A stretch of 64,000 bases of DNA from Dehalococcoidia bacterium (GTDB taxonomy: Bacteria; Chloroflexota; Dehalococcoidia; DSTF01; JALHUB01): positions 62,001 to 126,000 of the forward strand of contig JASEFU010000002.1 in assembly GCA_030018455.1 (NCBI GenBank), in the 5' to 3' direction. Shown here piece after piece: positions 18,065-26,701 of this stretch. The stretch's first letter is position 1; each line of letters starts with the position of its first letter. The position numbers and the translations under genes are program-made. Under the pieces are notes generated by a model. That model saw only the letters and a program-made list of their open reading frames with translations. It had not been told where the DNA came from and made no database searches.

Positions 18065-18521
18065 GAATAACTACGAACCCACCATCGTCGCGTTCACCTG
18101 TACCTGGTGCACCTATCTGGCGGCGGATCTCGCCGGGACATCGCGCATGAGTTACCCGGCGAACCTGCGCATCGTCCGCGCGATGTGCTCGGGCCGCATC
18201 GACCCGCAGTTCGTCCTGACCGCCTTCCAATGGGGCGCCGACGGCGTCCTCATCGGCGGCTGCCATCCCGGCGACTGCCACTATCAGGAGGGCAACTACA
18301 AGGCGCTGCGACGCTTCAAGTTACTGAAGAAGCTAGCCGCCGAGCTGGGCATCGAGGATGAGCGCCTGCGCCTGGAGTGGATATCGGCGTCGGAGGCAGA
18401 CAGATTCCGCGATGTGGTGAATGAGATGGTCGAAGACCTGCGTCGCCTCGGTCCGCGTTCAGGCGTCGGAGAGGCGAAGCCGGTTTCGGCGTCAGCAGCA
18501 GAGGAGGCCATCCATGCCTAA
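18057..18521 (+). CDS. mvhD: MvhD-type [2Fe-2S] subunit
   Basis: A 154-residue protein with the MvhD pattern: C15/C18 (FTCTWCTYLAADL), C44 (RAMCSGR) and C69/C74 (GCHPGDCHYQEGN). It links the [NiFe] hydrogenase MvhAG to HdrA in the Hdr-Mvh complex. The GTG start lies inside the end of hdrA. The last 20 residues are a low-complexity Ser/Ala/Glu tail. Confidence 0.92.
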   Translation: MAENNYEPTIVAFTCTWCTYLAADLAGTSRMSYPANLRIVRAMCSGRIDPQFVLTAFQWGADGVLIGGCHPGDCHYQEGNYKALRRFKLLKKLAAELGIEDERLRLEWISASEADRFRDVVNEMVEDLRRLGPRSGVGEAKPVSASAAEEAIHA

Positions 18522-19497
18522 ACCGAAGGTAGGACTCTACTGGTGCGCCAGTTGCGGCGGCTGCGAGGAAGCCGTCGTCGACCTCGCGGAGAAGATACTC
18601 GACGTCGTCGCCGCCGTGGACATCGTCTTCTGGCCCGTCGCGCTCGACTTCAAGAAGGAGGACGTCGAGGCCCTTTCCGACGGAGAGATGACCGCCGCCT
18701 TCATCAACGGCGCCGTGAGGCTGTCGGAGCAAGAGGAGATGGTGCATCTCCTGCGGCGGAAGGCGCAGTACGTCATCGCTTTCGGCAGTTGCGCTCACCT
18801 CGGCGGCATTCCCGGCCTGGCCAACCTGACTGACCGCCAGAGCATCTTCCAGTACGCGTACAGGGACGCCCCCACCGTCGTGCCCGACGACGGCATCGTT
18901 CCGCGCCAGCAGGTCACCGTGCCGCAGGGCGATCTAAAGCTGCCCGAATTCTGGGAGAGGGTGCGCGCGCTCGACCAGGTAATCGACGTGGACTACTACC
19001 TGCCGGGCTGCCCGCCCACGCCGACGGTGATCGCCAACGCGCTGACGGCGCTGCTGGAAGGGAAGCTGCCGGAGAAGGGCGCCGTGCTGGCCGGCACAAG
19101 GGCGCTCTGCTACGAGTGCGACCGCGCGGCGACAAAACCCGAAAAGGGCTGTACGCTGAGCGAGATCAAGCGCCCCTGGGAGATCATCGCCGACCCGGAG
19201 AAGTGCCTTCTTGCTCAGGGCATCCTCTGCCTGGGCCCCGTCACGCGGGGAGGTTGCGATGCCGTGTGCGTGAAGGGCAACATGCCCTGCACCGGCTGCT
19301 TCGGCCCGCTGGACCGGGTGCGCGATTTCGGCGCCAAGGGGCTCTCGGCTATCGCCTCGCTCCTCGATTCCAACGACGAGGCGGAGATCGAGCGGCTGGT
19401 GAACAGTATCCCCGACGTCGCGGGGGTGCTTTACCGCTACAGCCTGCCGGCGTCGGTGCTGTTCAAGAGCGCTCAAACGAAAGGTGATGCGCCATGA
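18514..19497 (+). CDS. mvhG: F420-non-reducing [NiFe]-hydrogenase small subunit
   Basis: A 327-residue small subunit. Proximal cluster ligands are C11 and C14 (WCASCGGCEEA), C93 (GSCAHLGG) and C166 (LPGCPP). Further Cys at 199, 202, 213, 231, 239, 248, 252, 259 and 262 can hold medial and distal clusters. It carries electrons from the Ni-Fe site to MvhD/HdrA. The ATG at 18514 follows GAGGAGG and overlaps the end of mvhD. The last four bases overlap mvhA (ATGA). No signal peptide is seen, which fits a cytoplasmic group 3c enzyme. Confidence 0.92.
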   Translation: MPKPKVGLYWCASCGGCEEAVVDLAEKILDVVAAVDIVFWPVALDFKKEDVEALSDGEMTAAFINGAVRLSEQEEMVHLLRRKAQYVIAFGSCAHLGGIPGLANLTDRQSIFQYAYRDAPTVVPDDGIVPRQQVTVPQGDLKLPEFWERVRALDQVIDVDYYLPGCPPTPTVIANALTALLEGKLPEKGAVLAGTRALCYECDRAATKPEKGCTLSEIKRPWEIIADPEKCLLAQGILCLGPVTRGGCDAVCVKGNMPCTGCFGPLDRVRDFGAKGLSAIASLLDSNDEAEIERLVNSIPDVAGVLYRYSLPASVLFKSAQTKGDAP

Positions 19498-20957
19498 CGA
19501 AGGTGACGATCGACCCGATTACCCGCCTGGAAGGGCACGGAAGGATCGAAATCTTTCTGAACGACGCGGGAGACGTTGACCGCGCGTATTTCGTCGTGCC
19601 CGAGTTGCGGGGGTTTGAGAAGTTCGCCGTCGGCCGCCGCGCCGAAGACATGCCACAGATCACTTCGCGCATCTGCGGCGTCTGCCCGACCGCGCACCAC
19701 ATGTGTTCCACCAAGACCCTCGACGACCTGTTCCATGTCGAGCCCCCGCCCGCCGCCAAGAAGCTGCGGGAGATGCTCTACAACATCTTCATGCTCGAAG
19801 ACCATGCCCTCCACTTCTACTTCCTCGGCGGCCCCGACTTCATCGTTGGCCCCAAGGCCCCAAAGGCCGAGCGCAACATACTGGGCGTGATCGGCAAGGT
19901 GGGCGTCGATGTCGCCGGCCAGGTCATCGCCATGCGCAAAGAGCTGCGCGAGCTCATCGCCTACTTGGGGGGCAAAGTGGTGCACCCCGTGTTCGGCCTC
20001 CCCGGCGGCGTGGCCAAGGGCATCAAGAAAGAAGACCAGGAGCGGTTCGTGAAAGCCGCCGAGCAGGGCGTCGACTTTGCCCTGTTCACCCTCAAGGCGT
20101 TCCACGATCTTGTCCTCTCGAACAAGGAGTACGTCGACCTGATCCTGTCCGACGCCTACACCCACCGCACCTACTACATGGGTCTCGTCGATGACCAGAA
20201 CCGCGTCAACTTCTACGACGGGATGCTGCGGGTTGCCGACCCCAACGGCAAGGAGTACGCGCGCTTCGATGTCCGGGACTACGTGCAGCACATGGCCGAA
20301 CACGTTGAGCCCTGGACGTACGTGAAGTTCATGTTCCTGCGGAACGTGGGCTGGAACGGCTTCGAGGACGGCGAGGGAAGCGGCATCTACAGCGTGGCGC
20401 CGCTGGCGCGCCTGAACGCCGCCGACGGCATGGCCACGCCCAAGGCGCAAGAGGCCTACGAAGAGTACGTGTCGACCCTTGGCGGCAAGCCCGTCCACCA
20501 GACGCTGGCGAACCACTGGGCGCGGATCGTCGAGATGGTGTACGCGGCCGAGCGCTTCCTCGAGCTGGCGCGCGACCCCGAGATAACGAGCGACGACATC
20601 CGCCGCGTACCGACGGAGACCCCGACGACCGGCATCGGCGTCGTCGAGGCGCCGCGCGGCACCCTGGTCCACCACTATGAGACGGACGAGCGCGGGGTCC
20701 TCACGCGCGCGAATCTCATCGTCGCCACGCAGGGCAACTCCGCGCGCATGGCGATGTCCGTCGACAAGGCGGCGAAGGCGCTGATTCACAACGGCAACGT
20801 CGACGACGGGCTGCTCAACATGGTCGAGATGGCCTTCCGCGCCTACGACCCCTGTCACGCCTGCGCGACGCACGCTCTCCCCGGCCAGATGCCGCTTCTG
20901 CTGTCCCTCCGCGATAGCAAAGGCAACATCCTCAAAGAGATCCCACGCGGAGGTTAG
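19494..20957 (+). CDS. mvhA: F420-non-reducing [NiFe]-hydrogenase large subunit
   Basis: A 487-residue large subunit with both Ni-Fe ligand pairs: C61/C64 in RICGVC and C454/C457 in DPCHACATH. The 27 residues after H460 form a C-terminal extension of the kind removed by a maturation protease, and that protease is the next gene. It oxidises H2 or evolves it, feeding HdrABC. Neighbours and lack of a twin-arginine signal on the small subunit place it in group 3c, cytoplasmic. Confidence 0.94.
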   Translation: MTKVTIDPITRLEGHGRIEIFLNDAGDVDRAYFVVPELRGFEKFAVGRRAEDMPQITSRICGVCPTAHHMCSTKTLDDLFHVEPPPAAKKLREMLYNIFMLEDHALHFYFLGGPDFIVGPKAPKAERNILGVIGKVGVDVAGQVIAMRKELRELIAYLGGKVVHPVFGLPGGVAKGIKKEDQERFVKAAEQGVDFALFTLKAFHDLVLSNKEYVDLILSDAYTHRTYYMGLVDDQNRVNFYDGMLRVADPNGKEYARFDVRDYVQHMAEHVEPWTYVKFMFLRNVGWNGFEDGEGSGIYSVAPLARLNAADGMATPKAQEAYEEYVSTLGGKPVHQTLANHWARIVEMVYAAERFLELARDPEITSDDIRRVPTETPTTGIGVVEAPRGTLVHHYETDERGVLTRANLIVATQGNSARMAMSVDKAAKALIHNGNVDDGLLNMVEMAFRAYDPCHACATHALPGQMPLLLSLRDSKGNILKEIPRGG

Positions 20958-20959
20958 CC

Positions 20960-21436
20960 GTGCGTGCGCTCGTGCTTGGTATGGGCAACGACCTCTTCGG
21001 GGACGATGCCGTCGGCCTTCGCATCGTCGAAGAGTTGGCGCGACGCCCTGAGCTGAAGGGGTTCGATTTCGAGATGTCGGAAAGCGGGGGTCTCGCCCTG
21101 CTGGACGTGCTGGCCGGCTATGATAAGGCGTACATCGTAGACTGCGTTCCCGACGACAGCGAGAATACGGGCCGGGTGCGGCGGCTCGGTCCCGACGAGC
21201 TTTGCTGCCAACCCATGACGCTCTCATCGCACTACGCCGGTCTCCCCGAAGTGCTTGCGCTCGGAAAGACGCTGGACATCCCCCTGCCCAAAATCGAGAT
21301 ACTGGCCGTTAGCGTCGACGATCCCTTCTGGATAATGGAGGGGCTGTCCGCCAAGATGCGCCGCGCCCTCCCGTCCATCGTCGACGAGGTGAGGGAGATC
21401 CTGCTGACAAGCCGGGAGCGAACGCCGGAGAAGTAA
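20960..21436 (+). CDS. [NiFe]-hydrogenase maturation protease
   Basis: A 158-residue HycI/HyaD-type endopeptidase. The N-terminal GMGNDLFGDDAVGLRI motif carries the acidic residue that senses Ni, and YIVDCVPDD and the LSSHYAGLPEVL segment fit the second acidic and His positions. It would clip the MvhA C-terminal extension after Ni insertion. The GTG start is 3 bases after the mvhA stop, so it closes the operon. No hyp accessory genes lie in the window. Confidence 0.88.
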   Translation: MRALVLGMGNDLFGDDAVGLRIVEELARRPELKGFDFEMSESGGLALLDVLAGYDKAYIVDCVPDDSENTGRVRRLGPDELCCQPMTLSSHYAGLPEVLALGKTLDIPLPKIEILAVSVDDPFWIMEGLSAKMRRALPSIVDEVREILLTSRERTPEK

Positions 21437-21462
21437 GCGGGGACCGCCAAGCATGTCCGGCG
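21423..21462. terminator. Possible bidirectional terminator hairpin
   Basis: Arms CGCCGGA (21423-21429) and TCCGGCG (21456-21462) enclose a smaller GCGG-GGA-CCGC hairpin. It sits between the convergent protease and sulfatase genes. There is no T-run, so intrinsic termination is unproven. Confidence 0.35.
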
Positions 21463-21479
21463 GCCCGGTCGCGCCGCTG

Positions 21480-22895
21480 TCAGACGTGACGGGGGTCGCG
21501 GTCGAACGGAACGTCGTCGCCCGTTTCGAGGAACCAGCGGAGCAGCCTTTCGCGCATCTCCCGGACGACTCCTTCGAGCGCGGCGTCATCGATTCTGTTG
21601 ACAAGCTCGCAGGGGTCGGCCTCCAGATCATACATCTCCTCTTTGCCCTCGAGCCGCGCGACGTACTTCCACCGCTCAGTGCGTACCATCGCCGCCTTTG
21701 CCAGTGTCGTCGGGTCATCGTGCTGAAGGCGCGTCTTCTCATGGTAGATGGTGCCCTCAGGCCAGACGTCCTCCAGCGTGTGCGTCTCGCCCGGCGCGTG
21801 GCCTCCTTCGGCAAAGACGGCCATTCGATGCTCGTTTGTCTCTCCCCAAATCAAGGGCAAGAGGCTGCGTCCGAATTGAGTGTGGCGCGCCTCTAGGCCG
21901 GCGAGCTCCATGACAGTGGGAAAGAGGTCGACCGTCTCCGTCAGGGCGTCGATGTGGCGCGCCCTCGCGTCCGGCACCCGGATGACGAGCGGCACGCGAA
22001 CGATGCAGTCCTGGAAGCCGGTCCACCACTTCTCCGTCAGCCCGTAGTCACCGACGTAGTCGCCGTGGTCGCTGGTGATTATGACGACGGTGTTCCCGGC
22101 CGCAGGGGAGGCGTCGAGGGCCGCCATCAGCTCGCCTACCAGGTCGTCGAGGCGAGTCACCATCCCCCAGTAAGTGGCGACGATCTCCCGCTGGTCGTCC
22201 TCGCTCAGCCGGTCGATGCCGTAGGCGCGGTGAAGCTCGCGCATGAAATGCGGCTTGTCGTCGAGCCGCGCGGGGAGCGGCGCCCTCACTTGCCCGCGGT
22301 CGTACATCGAGAAGTAAGGCTCTTCGACCGTGTAGGGAGGATGGGGAAAGATGAGCGGGAGGTAGAGGAAGAACGGCTCCGGCGGCGACGCCAGGAACTC
22401 AACGGCGCGTTTTATCCAAAGCGAGTCGTAGTCCTCATAGGGAGCTTGGCCGCGGCAACCGAAGTAGAAGCTCTTAAAGTGGCGGTGGTCCGTCGGCCAG
22501 GGGTTGACGGGCCAGGGCAGCGTCGGCAACCGTTCGCGGCACCGGTCGGAGACGCTAAGCGGAAAGGAGTCCGCGGCCAGCAGGTCGTTCTTGCCGTTCC
22601 ACTGGACGTGATAGCCGGCGTTTTTCAGGTACCGCAGCAGGTTCGGCTCGTGCGGTCTGAGGAGGTGGGTGAGGGTACGATGGCCCCGCGTGTGGGGGTA
22701 CCAGCCGGTCATGAAGCTGACCCGCGAGGGGCCGCACACGGAGTGCTGCGCGAAACAGCGGCTGAAGACGGCGCCCCGCGCAGCGACGGCGTCGATGCTC
22801 GGCGTTTTTACCGGCAGCGCATCGAGGCAATGCACGGCGTCGGCGCGAAGCTCGTCCGCCATCAATAGGATGAAGTTGGGGCGTTTCCGGGCCAT
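21480..22895 (-). CDS. Sulfatase (Cys-type)
   Basis: A 471-residue alkaline-phosphatase-superfamily sulfatase. The N-terminal metal motif is FILLMADELRAD, and the formylglycine site is C54 in CGPSR, followed by FMTGWYPHTRG. TSDHGDYVGDYG supplies further metal ligands. It hydrolyses a sulfate ester; the substrate is unknown and a phosphonate-ester role is possible in this superfamily. The start has GGAGG six bases upstream. It lies 54 bases downstream of the sulfatase maturase on the same strand, which fits formylglycine formation by that enzyme. No signal peptide is obvious, so it may act in the cytoplasm. Confidence 0.9.
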   Translation of the reverse strand: MARKRPNFILLMADELRADAVHCLDALPVKTPSIDAVAARGAVFSRCFAQHSVCGPSRVSFMTGWYPHTRGHRTLTHLLRPHEPNLLRYLKNAGYHVQWNGKNDLLAADSFPLSVSDRCRERLPTLPWPVNPWPTDHRHFKSFYFGCRGQAPYEDYDSLWIKRAVEFLASPPEPFFLYLPLIFPHPPYTVEEPYFSMYDRGQVRAPLPARLDDKPHFMRELHRAYGIDRLSEDDQREIVATYWGMVTRLDDLVGELMAALDASPAAGNTVVIITSDHGDYVGDYGLTEKWWTGFQDCIVRVPLVIRVPDARARHIDALTETVDLFPTVMELAGLEARHTQFGRSLLPLIWGETNEHRMAVFAEGGHAPGETHTLEDVWPEGTIYHEKTRLQHDDPTTLAKAAMVRTERWKYVARLEGKEEMYDLEADPCELVNRIDDAALEGVVREMRERLLRWFLETGDDVPFDRDPRHV

Positions 22896-22949
22896 GTCGT
22901 ACCTCCAGTCTGGAAAGTGACCGCATCGCGGCAGGTGCCGCCCGTGCGT

Positions 22950-24215
22950 CTAGCGCCCGTCATCGAAGCGGAACAAATAGCTCTGTTCAATGCGCGGGTC
23001 GCCGCAACACGCCTTATACTTGCGCCCGCTCCCGCAGGGGCAGGGCTCGTTGCGGCCCGTCGCCGCCGCTCCCGCTATCGCCGCCGTCGTGCCGCGTCGT
23101 TCCAGCCGCTCAGCAAGCGCGCGCAGCCGGGCGTCGGCGTGAGCAAAAAAGCGGCGGTGGCTCTCGCAGAAGTATTCGGGCGGCCCGGACGCCGGTCCGT
23201 TCGAGCGGTTGCGGGGGCAGCCGCCGCGGCACAGCCGGCGCCACTCGCATGCCTGGCACACGGGCGGCAGCGACGCCTTCCGGGCAACGAACGCCGCGCG
23301 CTCGGATTTGGCGAGGATGGCATGGAGGGGTTCATCCGCGACGTTTCCCAGGCGCCAGTCCGGGTGCACGTAGAAGTCGCAGGGATAGACATCGCCGTTG
23401 TACTCGACGGCGATAGCGCCGTCGCAGCGTTCGCTGTACGAGCAGAGATCGTTCGGCATCCCCAGATATGATTGCAGGATGGCGTCGAACGTGCGCACGG
23501 AGGTCCGCGGAAGCCCGCCTTCGTACCACTCATCGAAGAGCGCGACCAGGAAGTCGCCGTACTCTTCGGCCGTGACGAGGTACGCCGCCAGGGCGTCGGG
23601 CTCGACAGACTGGAAGGACATGGCGGGGATGAACTGAAGATGGGTGAAGCCCTCGCGGCGGAAGAAACGCATGAGATCGACGGGGCGGCGGACGTTGTGC
23701 GGGCCGATGACGCAAAGGACGTTGAAATCGACGCCGTGTCTGCGCAGCACGTCGATCCCCGCCATCACGCGGCGAAAGGAACCGTGGCCGCCCCGGTCGC
23801 GGCGGACGCTGTCGTGCACCTGCTGCGGACCGTCCAGGCTGACGCCGACGAGAAAGCTGTACCGGCGCAGGAACTCGCCCCAGTGGTCGTCCAGCAGCAC
23901 GGCGTTCGTCTGCAGGGCATTGCCGATGGTCGTGCCCGGCGGCGCGTACTGCGCCTCCAGCGCCACTGCCCGCTGGAAGAAGTCGAGGCCGGCCAGCGTG
24001 GGCTCTCCGCCCTGCCAGACGAAGGAGGCGACGCCGCTGCCGGCGACGCACGCCATATACTGTCGCATGAAGGCCGCGAGCACGCGCTCGTCCATTCGCC
24101 GGCGCACCCGCTCGCCTTCAAGCGACTGGCGATAGTAGCAGTAGCTGCAATCGAGGTTGCAGTCGCTGGAGACGGTCTTGAAGAGAACAGACAGGGCCGG
24201 CATCCTTCTGTCCAC
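22950..24215 (-). CDS. Anaerobic sulfatase maturase (radical SAM/SPASM) with SEC-C tail
   Basis: A 421-residue radical SAM protein with C19/C23/C26 (CNLDCSYC), SPASM-domain cysteines around CDGAIAVEYNGDVYPCD and CQACEWRRLCRGGCP, and a C-terminal SEC-C zinc motif (EPCPCGSGRKYKACC). The family oxidises the active-site Cys or Ser of sulfatases to formylglycine without oxygen. Both neighbouring sulfatases carry Cys at that site. The frame starts with a GTG at 24215; an ATG at 24203 is an equal alternative, with neither having a good ribosome site. SEC-C motifs also occur on SecA and some maturases. Confidence 0.9.
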   Translation of the reverse strand: MDRRMPALSVLFKTVSSDCNLDCSYCYYRQSLEGERVRRRMDERVLAAFMRQYMACVAGSGVASFVWQGGEPTLAGLDFFQRAVALEAQYAPPGTTIGNALQTNAVLLDDHWGEFLRRYSFLVGVSLDGPQQVHDSVRRDRGGHGSFRRVMAGIDVLRRHGVDFNVLCVIGPHNVRRPVDLMRFFRREGFTHLQFIPAMSFQSVEPDALAAYLVTAEEYGDFLVALFDEWYEGGLPRTSVRTFDAILQSYLGMPNDLCSYSERCDGAIAVEYNGDVYPCDFYVHPDWRLGNVADEPLHAILAKSERAAFVARKASLPPVCQACEWRRLCRGGCPRNRSNGPASGPPEYFCESHRRFFAHADARLRALAERLERRGTTAAIAGAAATGRNEPCPCGSGRKYKACCGDPRIEQSYLFRFDDGR

Positions 24216-24376
24216 ACAGGGCCGACCGCGGTCCGCTGCGCGCGCACGCGTCCCACCGCGCTGACCCGTCCTCAGTATAGCGGGCGCCTTCCTCTGGCGG
24301 CAAAGGCGGGCCGTTGATTAGAATAGGCGGCGCATCAGTCGGACAGGAGCTCGCCCAGGGGCGAAGGAGGTAAAGC

Positions 24377-26677
24377 ATGCCGCAGGAATTCAAGGGCGTG
24401 ATCGGGCGGAGCGTCGATGAGTCGACCCCCTGGTGGCCGGAGCCGGTGAGGCCACCGGAAGGGGCGCCCAACGTGCTCTTCATCGTCCTCGACGACGTCG
24501 GCTACGGGCAGATCAGTTGCTTCGGCGGGCTGTGCGAGACCCCGAACCTCGACCGTCTGGCGGAGAGAGGGGTCCGGTTCGGCAACTTCCACACGACGGC
24601 CCTCTGCTCCCCTACCCGCTCCTGTCTCCTGACGGGGCGGAACCATCATTCCAACGCCATGGCCGCCATCGTCGAGATCCCCAGTGGCTTTCCCGGCTAC
24701 ACGGGCCAGATACCGCCCGAGAACGGCTTCCTGTCGGAGATGCTGCTGCCGCACGGGTACGCCACCTTCGCCGTCGGGAAGTGGCACCTGACACCTCACT
24801 GGGAGATGAACATGGGGGCGCCCCGCGACCGCTGGCCGCTGGGACGGGGCTTCGAACGGTTCTACGGCTTCATGGGCGGCGACACCAACCAGTGGAGCCC
24901 CGCCCTCGTGCGCGATAACCAGCACGTCACTCCTCCGAAGACCCCCGACGAGGGATATCACCTCTCGGAAGACCTGGCCGACCGGGCGATCGAGTTCATC
25001 ACCGACCTGCGGAACGCGGCGCCGGACAAGCCGTTCTTCATGTACTACTGCACCGGCGCAGGCCATGCCCCCCATCACGCGCCGCGCGAGTGGATTGAAA
25101 GGTACCGCGGCAAGTTCGATATGGGCTGGGAGAAGGCGCGCGAGATGGTCTACGCGCGGCAGAAGGAGATGGGCGTCATCCCGCCGGACACGCAACTGAC
25201 GCCGCGTCCGCACTGGATCGCAGAGTGGGACAGCCTCTCCGCCGATGAGCGCCGGCTCTACGCGCGCATGATGGAGGTCTACGCCGGCTTCCTGTCGCAC
25301 GCCGACCACCACATCGGCCGGCTGCTGCGCTTCCTCGAGACGACGGGCGACCTCGAGAACACGCTCATCGTCGCCATCTCCGACAACGGGGCGAGCGCCG
25401 AAGGCGGGCCTCACGGACGTTTGAACGAGGGGAGTTTCTTTAACGCCGTGCCGGAGAAGCTGGAAGATATCCTGGCCCGGATCGACGAGCTGGGCAGCCC
25501 CACAACGTTCAACGCTTACCCGTTCGGCTGGGCCTGGGCGGGCAACGCGCCGTTCCAGAGGTGGAAGCGCGAGGTGCACGAGGGCGGCGTCGCCGACCCC
25601 TGCATCGTCCACTGGCCGGCGGGCATCAGGTCGCAGGGCGAGGTGCGGCGTCAGTACGTGCACGTGATCGATGTGGTGCCGACAGTGCTCGACGTCCTCG
25701 GGATCGAGCCGCCGCGCTCGATCCGCGGGGTCGATCAATCGCCCATTCACGGCGTCAGCTTTCGGCACACCTTCGACGACCCGGAGGCGCCCTCCCGCCG
25801 CCAGACGCAGTACTACGAGATGCTGGGCAACCGAGCTATCTATCACCAGGGCTGGAAGCTGGTCACCTACCACGGCACCCAGGGCGCAATCTACGACGGC
25901 GTCACCGACCCCAGGAAGCCCTTTGACGAGGACCGGTGGGAGCTTTATCACGTGGAAGAAGACTTCTCGGAGTCCGTCGATTTGGCGGGCGAGTACCCTG
26001 AGAAAGTGCGTCAGCTTGAGGCGCTCTGGTGGGCGGAAGCGGGCCGCTACCAGGTGCTGCCCCTCGACTACCGCGGCATCCTGCGCGCGCTGGGACAGCG
26101 GCGGCCGGGCGCGAGACGGCGTCGGTTTGTCTACTACCCGAACGGGGCCCCTGTGGAAGCGGCAGCGGCGGTCAACGTGAAGAACCGTTCGCACAGCATC
26201 ACAGCAGAGGTGGAGATACCAGAGGGCGGCGCGGAAGGCGTGCTTCTGGCAGACGGCGGTCGCTTCGGCGGCTATTCGCTGTACGTGAAGGACGGCAGGC
26301 TGCGGTATGCCTACAACTTCCTTGACCACGAACGTCACGTCATCGTCTCTGATTTCGACGTGCCCGCCGGGACACGCGAGTTGCGGTTCGAGTTCGAGGC
26401 TGACGAGCCGCGTACGTTCGGAGTCGGCGGCACAGGCAGGCTGTACATCGACGGCAGGCCAGCGGGCGAGGGACGGATACCCCGCACTGTCCCGTTCGTG
26501 TACGAGATCGGCAGCGGGCTGCAATGCGGCCGCGACGAGGGGAACCCGGTGACGGAGGAATACGCCTCTCCCTTCGCCTTCACGGGGAAGATCACGCGCG
26601 TGATAGTGGAGCTAGGGGGCGAGCCGGCGCCGCGCGATACCGATCAGGAGCGGCGCATCGGCATGGCCCGTCAGTGA
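24377..26677 (+). CDS. Arylsulfatase (Cys-type)
   Basis: A 766-residue arylsulfatase of the long form. Metal ligands lie in FIVLDDVGYGQ (D39/D40) and ISDNGAS, and the formylglycine site is C77 in CSPTR followed by SCLLTGRNHH. The C-terminal 200 residues form a beta-rich extension as in mycobacterial-type arylsulfatases. A consensus AAGGAGGT site precedes the ATG. It is divergent from the maturase across a 161-base gap that has a TAGAAT box at 24319-24324 but no clear -35. No export signal is evident. Confidence 0.9.
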   Translation: MPQEFKGVIGRSVDESTPWWPEPVRPPEGAPNVLFIVLDDVGYGQISCFGGLCETPNLDRLAERGVRFGNFHTTALCSPTRSCLLTGRNHHSNAMAAIVEIPSGFPGYTGQIPPENGFLSEMLLPHGYATFAVGKWHLTPHWEMNMGAPRDRWPLGRGFERFYGFMGGDTNQWSPALVRDNQHVTPPKTPDEGYHLSEDLADRAIEFITDLRNAAPDKPFFMYYCTGAGHAPHHAPREWIERYRGKFDMGWEKAREMVYARQKEMGVIPPDTQLTPRPHWIAEWDSLSADERRLYARMMEVYAGFLSHADHHIGRLLRFLETTGDLENTLIVAISDNGASAEGGPHGRLNEGSFFNAVPEKLEDILARIDELGSPTTFNAYPFGWAWAGNAPFQRWKREVHEGGVADPCIVHWPAGIRSQGEVRRQYVHVIDVVPTVLDVLGIEPPRSIRGVDQSPIHGVSFRHTFDDPEAPSRRQTQYYEMLGNRAIYHQGWKLVTYHGTQGAIYDGVTDPRKPFDEDRWELYHVEEDFSESVDLAGEYPEKVRQLEALWWAEAGRYQVLPLDYRGILRALGQRRPGARRRRFVYYPNGAPVEAAAAVNVKNRSHSITAEVEIPEGGAEGVLLADGGRFGGYSLYVKDGRLRYAYNFLDHERHVIVSDFDVPAGTRELRFEFEADEPRTFGVGGTGRLYIDGRPAGEGRIPRTVPFVYEIGSGLQCGRDEGNPVTEEYASPFAFTGKITRVIVELGGEPAPRDTDQERRIGMARQ

Positions 26678-26701
26678 CGTTGCGAGCGGCCGGCGTCACT
26701 G
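26672..26701. terminator. Hairpin CAGTGACG / CGTCACTG spanning both stop codons
   Basis: Perfect 8-base arms at 26672-26679 and 26694-26701 with a 14-base loop lie between the convergent arylsulfatase and activase genes and include both stop codons. Lack of a T-run lowers the case for intrinsic termination. Confidence 0.4.

Noticed and set aside
19473-21227. 584-residue open frame on - opposite mvhA
   Set aside because: Antisense to RICGVC and DPCHAC; not a gene.
24335-26524. 729-residue open frame on - opposite the arylsulfatase
   Set aside because: Covers the sulfatase active-site gene exactly; composition is that of an antisense shadow.
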